NCBI GenBank assembly: GCA_002335605.1
Contig: BEDY01000004.1
Span: 620,001 to 684,000, forward strand
Direction: 5' to 3'
Origin: Prillingera fragicola
Taxonomy: Eukaryota; Basidiomycota; Tremellomycetes; Trichosporonales; Trichosporonaceae
DNA: 64,000 nt
Position 1 is the first letter of the stretch. Each line of letters starts with the position of its first letter. The notes under the pieces are model-generated. The model was not told the DNA's origin and searched no databases. It saw only the letters and a list, made by a program, of their open reading frames with translations. The position numbers and the translations under genes were made by a program. This document shows positions 44,273 to 55,202 of this stretch, in pieces.

Positions 44273-47200
44273 CTTTTTTGGTTTTGTTGAAGGATGGGAG
44301 CACGAGACTGAGCAAGAAGCGCTTGACAGACAGACCCACCCACCGACGCTGCCACTCGGTGCGAGCAGCCATCCAGGGTCCTCAGTGTGGCACCCACCAG
44401 GATTGATTCCGTCGTCCATCGGACCATGAAATTATCGCCGACAGTTTCGCTTCTTCAACGGCTCAACTGTTGAAAGCAACAGCTGCATGACTTGGAACCA
44501 AATCCTACGTGAAGAGCGGTTCATGTGATAACATACCGGCGACCTGTATGAGACTTGATGTCGGAGACGATGGCCTGATGCCATGAAGCGGCACCTTCAA
44601 ATGTCTCGCTCCTCTCTCGCTTTAATGAGGCATAGTTGAGGCTCTGGCAGTGCCCAGTGTCTTGCTCGTATGACCGCACACAATTACGCGACGCTCCCTT
44701 TCCATGCCTTCATGTGCAAGATAAATATCCAGTCGGCCCATGCCTGTCCCAACAGGACTTCTCTGCGCAAGATATTATACCAACTCCCCATCGCGGCCAA
44801 AACCATGACATACGCCGCAACGCCATAAGTATTATCGACCCCCGTGAGCTCAGGCTTGAAGTACCAACGCCCGGCTGCACTATCAAAGCGCTCTGGGTAG
44901 CAACAAACCTCTTTGGCATCTTCCATAGCTCCTCACAATCTGCATGATCCACTAATATGTGTGATCAGTCTACCATGCTGTGTACCTGCAGCACCCCATG
45001 GTCTCATCGACTTGTTAAGCGTTCCTGTGTCTTCCCGACCAGGAGCACCCGTCTCGCCGCGTGCCTGCGCCATGTAGATCGGAACTACTAGTCGAACTGT
45101 CGATAGCATGTGCCGTTACTGGACGTACTGGACAGCGTGCGGGTCAACATGCGTGACAGACCTCCCCTGGTCTGTTCATGACGGGATGTACCTATTGCCA
45201 CCTGAATTGCCAGACTTGGTGGTCCGTACATGCCAGTGTCCCGGACTGCTCATAAAGTGGAAGGGATCCTCACACGCCGCGGTTGCGTAGCACCCCTGCT
45301 GCTACGACAGCCAGGAGCTGTGGGCCTGCGGGTGAGAGGACTTGAGAAGGAGCTGAACGACAACGATCTTGCACCGGGGTTTGATGTAACCTTTCCCATG
45401 TCGGTTGAGATTCCAAAGACTTTCCACTCAAGCGTCAACAGAGTCAAGAGGAGTGTACGCAAGCTCCCAGCCATTCAAAATCCGCTTCAATGCGTCATGC
45501 AAAACGTCATGCCTCTCAAAAATCTCAAACTGTCAGCCCATGCCAGCTAGAGTGGCATGGTGTGACTTGAGACACGGAGGGTCCTGGCCGTCCTGGCACG
45601 ATGCCGTAAAGGTTGTGTTTCGAACGAGGCAAGCCGGCGGATTGCGAGTGTCGAACTCGGCCCAAGTCCGAGGTGCAGCTCATCAGAGTGGCCTGCTCCA
45701 CGGATAGAGCATCCGACCAGACCCCAGTGCCTAAGCTGAGCAGGCCGCCTTGTTTACTGTATCTCGGCCTCGTAGACTCGACGTGAAACAAGGCACTCGG
45801 GGTATCTTGCAGACAAGACGGCCGTAAGCATCATCCCTGACAGACGTTTACGAGTTTGCGCAGCCTGGCTCTCCCAGCGTTCTCCCAATGATGATGACAC
45901 ATGGCAAGCCAGAAGCTGTTGGTGTGGGTGAGCCGACCGCAGTACTTCGAACCCTTGAGCTTAAATGTCCATGTCTGGATTATTGACCGGCAAGGATGGT
46001 TCGAGGGTGCGGCGGTCGGCTCAACTGCGCAGCACTTCCAGCCGTTGCTCGTCAATCGCGTTTCCTGGACATTGCAAAGACCTCGAGTGCTAATCCATAG
46101 GAGCTCCATGAATCTAGATCTGAGCGTGCGCCACGAGTACCAGCCACACATTACTGGAGCATTGAAAGACAGAGTAGTGCGGGGCCGCTCAATACCACAG
46201 GTCCGAGACAATTCAATGTCCGGGGCCATTCTTCAGCGGGGAGCAGAGAAGCAATAGTAGTGAGCAGCAGAGTGTGGCTTGACGCCACAAATAGAGCTCT
46301 ACCATCCTAAAAACACGCCGAATTCAGGCAACGAAGAGCATTTACACGCGCCGAAAGTTCTACCCATGGGCTACGTCGAGCACCAAACAAGTGCGCAGCC
46401 ACCCTTGTCGATTCCGCGACCCTGTTTCCTGCTACCCCGGCAGGCCCTCTAACCCTGATCCTCTCACCTTGCCCGGCCCAGGCCCCGCACGCCACCCCTT
46501 CCAAAGGCGCGTCTTGCCATCCGGCACCCTTGCAAGGCAATTGCCCAACATGTCCTCGACTACTGCCGACCTGCCCAGCTCGGCGTCCCAGCTCTCTGCT
46601 TGGGGGGGGGGGGCATGCATTTCTTGCAGGGAGCAGTAGCCCAGAATGTCCAGAACCGAACATGAAGGGGGCGCGCCCTACATCTTGCGAGCCGTGCCGT
46701 TGACGTTACAGTTGGGACCTGGCGCATCCAGTGACACATGGTGGTCGTCTGGGCACCCCAACTTGTCCCAATTGCCCAACAGACTTGCACCAAGCAGCAG
46801 TGAAGGCACCTGCCGTGCCGTGCGACAACTGGCTGCGGCCTGCCCTCCTGACACATCCACTCGGACTCGCAGTGATTGAGCACCACTCATTCTCTGTTGC
46901 CCTCTACTCTACTCTTTTTCTTCATCTCGACAGCTCGTGTGCGACTGTCAACAACGGTTTTTGCTCGGTTTGTGTGGACTTGCCGTGCCACTCAAACTTC
47001 AGCCACAGTGTGAGTTTTTCCTTGTGGCCTGGTGGGCGATGGAGTCACCAGTGCGCAGTTGAGGGATGTGCACAGGCAGAGTGGCACAGAGGACAACCAT
47101 GACGAGGAGAATGTGCGCAAGCGTCGTGGTGGGCACGAGTGTCTTGCGGCCGGGGACCGTCACATCTCTCGCACAGGCCACTGCCTAACACGCAGCTGAC

Positions 47201-47294
47201 ATTGCACAGCTGTACCTTCCGCGCTTCTGACATTCAACGACCACCGCCAAAACAGGTCACCAGCCCAAGTGGCCCCCGCTGCTGTTCCTTCGCT
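44273..47294. other. Gene-free stretch of 3 kb
   Basis: No supported gene. Features: a 12-nt G run at about 46602-46613; a 9-bp inverted repeat (GCCGACCGC at 45932-45940 and GCGGTCGGC at 46013-46021) that does not form a tRNA; several short frames of 100-130 codons on both strands (45831-46257) with no family features. It must hold the RPL3 promoter on its left side and the promoter of the 691-aa gene on its right. Confidence 0.4.
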
Positions 47295-49414
47295 ATGGCG
47301 GCTGTGGGTATTGACTTTAGCCAACCGCGTCCGTTCGAGCTTGAGCGAACGCCGTCTCAACCCTCGCTCTCTCACACTGTCACGACCGAGCACTCGGACG
47401 ACCCGAGCAGGCAAATCGGCCTCATGACCCCTCATCTGTCGCACCGCGATCTTGCCGGTATTGTGACCGGCATTGACGAGTACTCTTCTCCGCTCCAAAC
47501 CTTTCGTGCCGACGACCATGTCACCGCTGGCAAGGAGGAGCACCTCCTGCCTCCGCAGCCATCATTCACGGACCGGCGAAGCAAGCGCCTGTCGTTGTCA
47601 CGATCTCTGCAGAGCTTGCGCGACAAAGCCATGAGCGAGAAGGCCAGGCGGCGGGCAAGCTCTCTGTCCGCAAAGTGCGTTGTTTGTTACTGTTTCAATC
47701 ATTGCTGACTGTCTCCAGGCAACCTGCTCCCCCGCCCGTGCTCCCCCCCGTCCCCTCCATCCCTTCCATGTACATGCCATCGTTCGACCCGCCCCGCTCG
47801 CCTGGCGTGCCCACCCCGATGCGCAAGGCAAGTGCCTCTACTCCTCAGATGCCATCACGTCAGCCCGCACCGCCTCCATCTCAGGCCAAGCAGTCGGGAG
47901 GATTTGGCGCATTAATACGCAAACTCAAAGGGAAGAAGTCCAAGAACTTCACACCCTCGTCCGCGGAACCGGCGCGCTACGGCCACGCAGCATCGTCACA
48001 GCAAGTACCTGTCGTGGAGCCTCCAAAGTCGGTGCGCGGTGTTCTTGCCGAGCTCGATGCGTCGTCTGCCGCGATCCAGCGTCGCGCAACGATTCGCCGC
48101 AGTGCACTACCACCCGCCACCACGCGCCGTGTGCCAGTTCCATCCATGCTACCTGACGGACCCGACGCCGACTCTGGCCTTAACGCTCGCGACAGTGCCG
48201 CGCTTTCCGCCCTCCCCGACCCCGTCGGCGCTGCCAAGACAGCAGCTGACGCACGCGCCAACGCCCTTGCAGCACTGGAAGGAGCTCGGCCCACGCGTGT
48301 TCCGTCGCAGCGGTCTGTGCGCCCCGAGGCGATCTCGCGGGATCCATTCCTCGCTGTGCCCTGTGCCCCTGCGTCTGCACCTGTGCACACGCCTGCACCG
48401 GCACCTGCGCCTTCGTCGCACTCTGGTGCCCCGCTCATGCCCGTTACCCCGCCTGACGAGATGCACGAGCTCCCAGTGTACCAACATGGCGCCAGCTTGG
48501 CGTCATCGGACAGCAACACGCTCACTACCGACGAGCCTGAGATCAAGGTCAAGACCCTGCCGCCGCCTATTCTTACCCAGACGGTTGTCATGGAGCCTGA
48601 CCAGCTTCCTGACTCGCGTTCCGGCCACGCCCAGAGCCCCAACCGCCGTGTGCAGATCTCGACAGTTCGGTCCGTGTCGAGCCCGGTTCCATCCAGCCCG
48701 CTGTATGCCAAGCGGAAACAGCTGTCCGATTTTGGCGACTATGACAGCGGAACGGACGATGGGTCGGACGGCATTTCGCCCAGTGGCGCGTCTGGATCGC
48801 GCTCGCTGCAGCTGCGTCTTCCCCAGCGCCGGACGTCAGACACGTTTGGGCCGTGCTCCCCTTACAGCATGTCCTCAGGAGGCCACGGCATGCTCGAGTC
48901 CCCAACAGACTCGGCATTTGAGCACGGCTCCAACCTTGGGTCCCATCTCGGCCACGGCGGTTCCAGTGTGGGACACTCAGAGTACCACTCTGCCATGAGC
49001 CACAAGGGCTGGGCCAACTCGTCTGCTGGTCACGGGTCAAACCTCACCCACTCGACACAGTGGCACGACCCGAGTTCCGGACCTACCACACCACGCACAC
49101 CACGCGACCCACGCTTTGCCGGGTCGTCGCCCGCGCACGAGGCACCCATCGGCGACGGCCTCAGCAGCGACGGCCATGGCCGTAACAATGCCAGGATGCG
49201 CTTGGCGAGCGGAAGCTTGCGCCGCAACCTGAGCCGCAAGCCCAAGCAGCCGCCGACCAGTTACGACGCGTACGAGGCCAAGCAGAAGGAGATGCTCACC
49301 AGGCGCAAGAGCTGCAAGCCCACGATCCACAGTCAGGCGAGCATTGCCGCAGAGATGCGCGAGGTTGCCAACAAGGAGGATGTGAGGGTTATGGAGGCTT
49401 GTTTCATGTCGTAG
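47295..49414 (+). CDS. Hypothetical 691-aa disordered protein
   Basis: Two exons, 47295-47674 and 47719-49414 (44-nt intron, GTGCGT donor), 691 aa. The first exon encodes MAAVGIDFSQPRPFELERTP, a GIVTGIDEYSSPLQTF segment and a basic Ser/Arg helix (SKRLSLSRSLQSLRDKAMSEKARRRASS). A short ordered patch with a Lys cluster (GGFGALIRKLKGKKSKNF, about 180-197) may contact membrane or nucleic acid. The centre is Pro/Ala-rich. A His/Gly/Ser block (about 529-570) contains repeated SxxGHGSNL/GH units. The C-terminus is more conserved-looking and basic (LASGSLRRNLSRKPKQPP, SYDAYEAKQKEMLTRRKSCKP, ASIAAEMREVANKED). No known domain is recognised. Many SP/TP sites suggest a phosphoregulated cytoskeletal or signalling protein; that is speculation. 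Confidence 0.75.
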
Positions 49415-49792
49415 CTAGCTTGACGGTACGGCGGCGGGGGACAGGGTCGTGTCTGGAGCTCCGGAGCGTTGAGATCACATCAACATTCATCATTTTTCGA
49501 CCGCGGACACTCAGGAGGACTATGGCGAGTGACAGAAGGGATATATTCCGTGTACTTGTTGTTAGATTACACAAACTCATAGGCCTGCTTGCTATTGTAC
49601 GGCCATAATGCAACCAACATCAACTCGACTTGCAGTGCTACTCTTTGGGTGTGGCTCACGTCATTGTTGCATTGCGACTAGTGGAGGTGGTTGATACCCC
49701 GTGGGGAAATGACCCCGTCGCCACTGACCGTGTGACGCCACTACTACTACTGTTCACAAGATGGCAGGTATGTCTCCTCCGCCCACACTACC
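49415..49792. other. Intergenic, promoter of the prenylcysteine-oxidase-like gene
   Basis: 378 bp between co-directional genes; no element recognised. Confidence 0.4.
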
Positions 49793-51671
49793 ATGCCTTC
49801 CTTTACCCAGCACCCCCTGCGGGCTCTGGCGGTCCTGGTAATCATATCTCTAGCGCTGATATTCCATCCCTTCCAGCTCTCCTCACCCCTGCTTTCCACA
49901 GCAATCAATGTCCCCGTCACCGCCACCGCGGCCACCCAGGTTCCGTTCGTCGCCGACCAAGTAGTCTTCACGCAAAAGGCGCCCAAGCGCGTCGCCATCA
50001 TTGGTGCCGGGGCCTCAGGATCTTCAGCGGCATTCTTCATCAATCGTGCTGCTAGGGTTGCGGAGCGACGCGCTGGGCTCAATCCTGGCGAGCTCCTGGC
50101 CGACATTGTCGTGTACGAGCGAGAAGCACATGTGGGAGGACGTGAGTCTCTGGTCCCTATTTGACTGACAACCGAATAGGTAGCTACACTGTGTTTCCAC
50201 ACGGTGACTCCAGGCTGCGTGCTGTTGAGGTCGGCGCGAGCATCTTTGTCGCGGCCAACCGCAACCTCATGAAGGCAGCTAAGGTGGGTCCTCTCGCTTC
50301 CCAGCTCGGCCCGTCGAGTGCCTAGCTGACATTACAAGCTCTTTGGCCTCAACCCCATTGAGCCTGGATTTGGCGACTCGGGCGTGGGTATCTGGGACGG
50401 CGAGCAGATTCTTTTCAGCACTTCGGCGAGCAAATCCCACTGGTCCAACTGGTGGGACTCAATTTCTGCCGTTAGGCGGTACGGTGCGCTGTCGCCGTGG
50501 CGCCAGAGCAAAGCTGTGAGTCAACTGCTCAATCGGTTCAAAAACCTGTACGACGGGCAGTGGCTTGCTCAACGCGGTACTGTCAATTCTATTGAGCAGT
50601 TTGCCTCGACTGTTGACCTCGGGGTCGACCTCACGACGCGCACGGGTGCCGACTGGGCCAAGAATATCGTCGGCGTCAACGACCGGTGGATGAATGAGCT
50701 CATGGAGGGGAGCACGCGGGTCAATTATGCTCGCGACATGCCCGACCTGCACGCTCTCGGTGCTGGTGTCAGTCTCGCCACTGGTGGGGCCAGCCAGATC
50801 GACGGCGGCAACTGGCGACTCTTTGCAGGGATGCTGAACGCCAGTGGTGCTGATGTTCGCCTCAAGACCGAGGTGGGATCTAAGACCTAGATGTGTGCTG
50901 ACCCCAGGTTGCTAAGATTGTGCCTCTTCACGAAAATATCGAAGGTGTCGACCCCGCCTTCCGTGTCATTACCAACACATCCACGGAAGAGTTTGACCAG
51001 CTCTTTTTTGCTGCTCCGTGGCACCTATCGCCCGTCTCCAAGTCGCTCGAGCGGTACTTTACAGAACAAATTCCGTATGCCACACGCGCTCCACACATCA
51101 GCTGATCTTCCAGGGAGCAAGAATACGTGACCTTGCACGTCACTCTTCTCACGACTCGCGAGAAGACTCCACACCCTGCCTTCTTCGGTCTCCCTCCCAA
51201 CACCAACCTCCCTGGTACCATTATCACGACCGGCGCTACGGCCCGCCGCAACGGCGTTCCACCCCCTTGCTTCCAATCCATCAGCTACCACGGCGAGACA
51301 TTCCCTGGTAGTGGCGAGTGGGTCGTTAAACTCTTCAGTCTCAAAGAGCTGGACGAGTACACTATTACGACCATGTTTGGCTCTGAGCCGACCTGGCTGT
51401 ATAGGAAAAAGTTCAAGAGCTACCCGAAGCTCCGGCCTATTGCGGCGTACGCGCCGATGCAGCCCATCCCGGGGCTGCACTACCTTGCGGCGCTGGAGCC
51501 ATGGGTGTCCACGTGAGTACATCGCCAAGAACGCAGCTGACAGGAAGTATGGAGACGCAGACTCTCTCAGCTCGTGAAGCTGTTGCCAACGTGGTGCAGC
51601 GCTGGTGGGGCGTTGGGATTGGCGAATGCCGCGAGGGTGGCGATTCGTGGGATATGGTGTGTGAAGGCTGA
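49793..51671 (+). CDS. Prenylcysteine oxidase/lyase-like FAD protein (PCYOX1 family)
   Basis: Cleaves the thioether of prenylcysteine released from degraded prenylated proteins, in endomembranes. Six exons: 49793-50141, 50180-50283, 50339-50872, 50908-51074, 51114-51512 and 51548-51671, 558 aa. A signal anchor lies near the N-terminus (ALAVLVIISLALIFHPF). The FAD-binding Rossmann start is AIIGAGASGSSAAFFI with the acid at IVVYEREAHVGGRSYTV. Next come VEVGASIFVAANRNL, a WW-rich middle (SHWSNWWDSI), GGNWRLFAGML, FDQLFFAAPWHLS and FFGLPPNTNLPG. The end ALEPWVSTMETQTLSARE matches the family's C-terminal FAD contact. The last exon's acceptor was chosen to give STMETQTL. Introns are 35-55 nt and all contain stops or shift the frame. 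Biochemical activity is by family, not shown. Confidence 0.88.
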
Positions 51672-52347
51672 GGCGTCACACTGCACGTGCTACCGGGGTA
51701 GGGCGAGGAAGCAGACGATTCTGGAAATCAACCCCTTCAAACTTTGGGGTCCGACATGTCTGTTGTGCATCACCAGATGAATGTGACGATTATTTATTGC
51801 ACTAAAGTGATCCGCTGACGCTACTGGTGGCGCGTCGTCAACTCAACAAGGTGGAGAGACATCAATGGCTCCACGGATCCACATGTATCAATCCCATCCC
51901 GCCGATTTCACCCCAGCAACGTTTCCCGGATGGAGTAGGACCAATGCCGAGAACTCGGCGTGTACACCTCCCGAGTCTGTGACAATGATAGCTCAATTTT
52001 TGTCTGACAATGAGTGTAGTAGACGCGGAACTCGGCTGGAGCTAAAGAAATTCCAGTTAACTCCAAGCAAGGGGCCCAAAGAATCAGCGTGGAGCGGTAC
52101 GCACTGGAATGCTTGGCGTTCGATGGATCAAAACCAAGGGTGCGGAGACAAGTCCCTGCGCACAATCACTGCGGAGAAGCTCCGATAACGTACAGTGATG
52201 CGTGGTCAGCATGGTCAGGTATAACGTCGGGATATAGCCCCCAAAAGCACCTGGTATGCCCTAATGTGCATCACTTCTTACACTGGAATAGGGATAGCCC
52301 GCGATACGGCCAATTCACAAGGCTCCGATCAAAACTGGATAAAGTTT

Positions 52348-52510
52348 GTGGAGCAAAGTACTATCTCAGACGCCGATAACACCAGGAACTCGGCATCTGA
52401 GTTGCTGACGTCGACTGAATGCTGGCGTGCACTGTTACAGACTGGCAATGTCTGCGTGATCTGTGGAGCAAATCCGCTATCTCAGACACCGATGTCTTCA
52501 GGCACTCGGC
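52348..52510 (+). repeat. Two degenerate copies of a ~48-bp repeat
   Basis: Units at 52348-52394 and 52462-52510 share TGTGGAGCAAA, TATCTCAGAC, CCGAT and ACTCGGC in the same order, about 115 bp apart. In translation both read a related peptide (ISD-D-x-x-R-x-SA type), so they may be remains of a repeated coding element. Confidence 0.5.
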
Positions 52511-53045
52511 TTTTGATCAAGAAAAGGTGGCCGAACACCGTATCTGTATGCCGCATCCACCTCCTCCTCCGACTACACGATGCTTGACAAATATTATCGT
52601 TGACATCTTACAGCAGCAATGACGCCAATGCTTCACCTGTTCACTGGGTCCCCGCTCCGCCTACATCATCACTTGCCACTCAGGTCATGGGGCGCCCCAC
52701 AGAGCCCCACAAATGCCGCTCCCCGTTCATATCCATCACCAACTCCCAGGAGTTCTCCAAAGAGGGAATAACTTCTCTCGGGGATGGGTGTTTGAAGACA
52801 ATTTACGGTCACATCCGAAAGGCAAGCTGCATGGCGCCTACCGTAAGTCTTTATCAGCAGGCGATTGGCAACGCAGCGGCAGGCGTTTGTGGTTGCGAGG
52901 CAAAGCCGCTTGACGTCCCCGCGGCACGAATGATAGCAAGCAATCAGCAACGCTCCAGCTATGATTTCACATGTGTTCTGCTCGTCGACGTCACCTTTTT
53001 CATCTTTTCGTCTCTGACTCCACTAATGTATCCGAGATCTTTGTC

Positions 53046-53053
53046 TATTTAAA
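53046..53053 (+). promoter_or_regulatory. TATA-like box TATTTAAA
   Basis: About 100 bp upstream of the secretory gene start at 53146. Confidence 0.45.
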
Positions 53054-53145
53054 CAGGGCGTTCGTCGCCTGAAGGTGAGAATACTCACCACTCAACAACT
53101 TCAACTTCATTATAACTTCTAGCCAATTTGACAATACTTAACAAC

Positions 53146-54477
53146 ATGGCCTTCAACTGTACCATAGCTCGCAACGACACGGCCATCGCTGCCTGTTGCC
53201 AAGATGGCAACAGCACCATGTCGTTTGACGACAAGCTTCAGTACTGCCTCACCAACGACGAGGCAGCCTTTGGCAAGTGCCTTTCATCTATTGGAGTCAC
53301 TGGCCAGCGGTGCTCAGGCCCTGGTGCATCTTCTGTCTTATTGGCCACTGGAACGGCTACCCCTCCATCAACTCCCACAACCACTGGGGACTCGTCGGCT
53401 CGCAGCCGCTACATGCCACTGAGCTCAGTCAAACTTCTTCTCCTTTCTCTTCCTCTTCTGGCAGGAGTGCAAGCAGCTCAATCTTCTCCTTACTACATTG
53501 GTCCGGTCCATCCCTCGGCGGAACAAGCTGTCGCAGCTTTTTCGGAAGTCAACTGGTGCGAAAAGCGCTGTGACGCTCCGTGCAAAACGTATCTGCGCGG
53601 TCAAGTCATGGCCGAGGTCAACATTTACTCCGACTCCAGCTGCCAAACCAAGGTCGGGGAAACATTCCAGAATATAATCGACGAGAGGCTGCAGGACTGC
53701 CGTGATGGATATCCCATGTGCCTTGGCGACATGCTGTGCTCGCCGCTGCCCACCGATGGTTGGCCGGCGACCATCTACGTCAAAGCTGGGTGGGGATTTG
53801 ACCATGGGGCTCAAATGGCGTTCACCCTGGGGCAAAACTGTCCCGATGGTGGGGCTGGAGGTGTGGTCGCTGTTCTCACTGGAACCGACGACTGCCTTCA
53901 AATTCAAGGTGTCAACAAAGACATGGGCGTTTCGTACTTCCCTTGTGGAAGTGGCGGAGTGGTTGGTCGTAGCCTTTCTGCAGCGGCAAACACTTCTGCC
54001 GCGCGCCGACACATTCCTCCTCAGGCCATGAAGCGAGGCATTGCAGCGCGTGACGACCCCAAGTGCACGAAGTTCGACCCCGACGACGAGTCCTCTTGGG
54101 ACTACAACGCCTATGGCCCCAGCAAGAGGCTGAGCAATAACGTCAACTGCGTCCAAAGTACCGCCGCTTGCCCCATCACTCTGGGCGAGCAGCACGCAGA
54201 GACGTGGAACATTCAGGCCCAGGTCAGCGCAACCGTCGACATTAAGGTGGCTGAGATTATGGCCCAGTTGGGCGGCGGATACACTGAACAAGAGACGTCC
54301 ACCATGACCGAGGGCTACTCGATTCCTGTTGGGCAAACGGGCTACCTGAGTGGCCATTCCAAGGCAGTCGATATCCCGGGCTGGTTCAGGGACTGCGGAA
54401 ACGGACAGGACTACTACGGGTCGATGCTCGTCCCGAAGGCCAACGGAGTCGAAAAGACTGTGGTAATTGTCAACTAA
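53146..54477 (+). CDS. Composite cysteine-rich secretory or membrane protein
   Basis: Single exon, 443 aa from the first ATG (MAFNCTIARNDTAIAACC). Residues 1-65 form a six-cysteine module (C-x-CC-x-C-x-C-x-C pattern) like short fungal surface proteins. A Ser/Thr/Pro linker follows (residues 65-85), then a strong hydrophobic segment ([22 protein letters not shown], about 89-110) that could be a GPI-type tail, an internal signal peptide or a TM helix. The rest (110-443) is another cysteine-bearing extracellular-type region (VNWCEKRCDAPCKTYL, CRDGYPMCLGDMLC). Its end is beta-rich, with AETWNIQAQVSATVDIKV and SIPVGQTGYLSGHS before FRDCGNG. That end resembles beta-rich domains of several fungal secreted proteins, some related to the aerolysin-like fold; the link is weak and no activity is implied. 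The gene sits in AT-richer DNA. Confidence 0.7.
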   Translation: MAFNCTIARNDTAIAACCQDGNSTMSFDDKLQYCLTNDEAAFGKCLSSIGVTGQRCSGPGASSVLLATGTATPPSTPTTTGDSSARSRYMPLSSVKLLLLSLPLLAGVQAAQSSPYYIGPVHPSAEQAVAAFSEVNWCEKRCDAPCKTYLRGQVMAEVNIYSDSSCQTKVGETFQNIIDERLQDCRDGYPMCLGDMLCSPLPTDGWPATIYVKAGWGFDHGAQMAFTLGQNCPDGGAGGVVAVLTGTDDCLQIQGVNKDMGVSYFPCGSGGVVGRSLSAAANTSAARRHIPPQAMKRGIAARDDPKCTKFDPDDESSWDYNAYGPSKRLSNNVNCVQSTAACPITLGEQHAETWNIQAQVSATVDIKVAEIMAQLGGGYTEQETSTMTEGYSIPVGQTGYLSGHSKAVDIPGWFRDCGNGQDYYGSMLVPKANGVEKTVVIVN

Positions 54478-55202
54478 TCCGAGACGCGACCGGAAAGAAG
54501 GAAAAGAAAAAAAATAAGGCAAGAAATGAACAGAAGTAAAGAAACTCGTAAATCAATAGTCAGTGAAGAAAGTGAATGAATCGTGTAAACCCCTGCTTGA
54601 AACAAAACCAACGGCAGAGATTATCTTCGACTGATAATTTACCGCATTAAAGCCATTCAGCCCTCTAGGTCCAAGAACAAGAGATGAGATTGCTCAAGAT
54701 CTCCACGGTCTACCACTAACGAATAATATTAGATTCGACGATTCCGTTTTAAGTGCGAAGGAATATGATATTGACTTAACCGTTTCCTCGTCGAGTGTGA
54801 TTACAGTACCCGCTGTGACAGCTCCAAAACTATATGACCTCATCTCACAGCGCAGTACGCGATACATCATTATGCGGCAAATTGCCTCTGAGGTGCACAT
54901 GCGACCTAAAATCATGTACATTTGCAAGAGCGTCATACCCCTCACAGGGAGAGCGACATGACCTCACTTTGGGGGCTTATCTAATCTATTCCTCCGACGC
55001 TTGTCGCACTCTTACTCAACTCTGCCACGACCAGCCGGGGCTGTTGTGCACATCATCATGATGGGATGCTGTGTACATATGCTATGAGACAATAATGCTG
55101 GTTAAGTGTATCGTGCAGGGTTTGTAATGCGTGACTATTGACTTGTGCTCGCGTAGAGCGTTGTGTATACTTGGCTTGGGTGTTGGTGCGACGATGGCCG
55201 GC
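54478..55202. other. AT-rich intergenic region
   Basis: 725 bp between two 3' ends, with A-rich runs (54507-54518). No supported gene; a short minus-strand frame (54694-54945) has no features. Confidence 0.5.

Larger units (their letters stand above)
51672..53145. other. AT-richer accessory stretch with decayed repeats
   Basis: 1.47 kb with no intact gene. Two imperfect copies of a roughly 48-bp unit lie at 52348-52394 and 52462-52510 (TGTGGAGCAAA... TATCTCAGAC... ACTCGGC). More ACTCGGC-bearing sites follow the same pattern at about 51952 and 52029. Base composition differs from the flanks. TATTTAAA at 53046-53053 probably serves the next gene. Confidence 0.5.

Noticed and set aside
45932..46021. 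9-bp inverted repeat enclosing a 72-nt loop with a GGTTCGA sequence, considered as a tRNA
   Set aside because: No A box, no T-stem pairing and no anticodon arm; at best a weak hairpin.
45831..46257. Overlapping 118-132-codon frames on both strands in the 3-kb gene desert
   Set aside because: No domain features; both strands open by chance.
46602..46613. 12-nt G run as a functional element
   Set aside because: A single homopolymer without repeated G-tracts; it may even be a sequencing-sensitive site.
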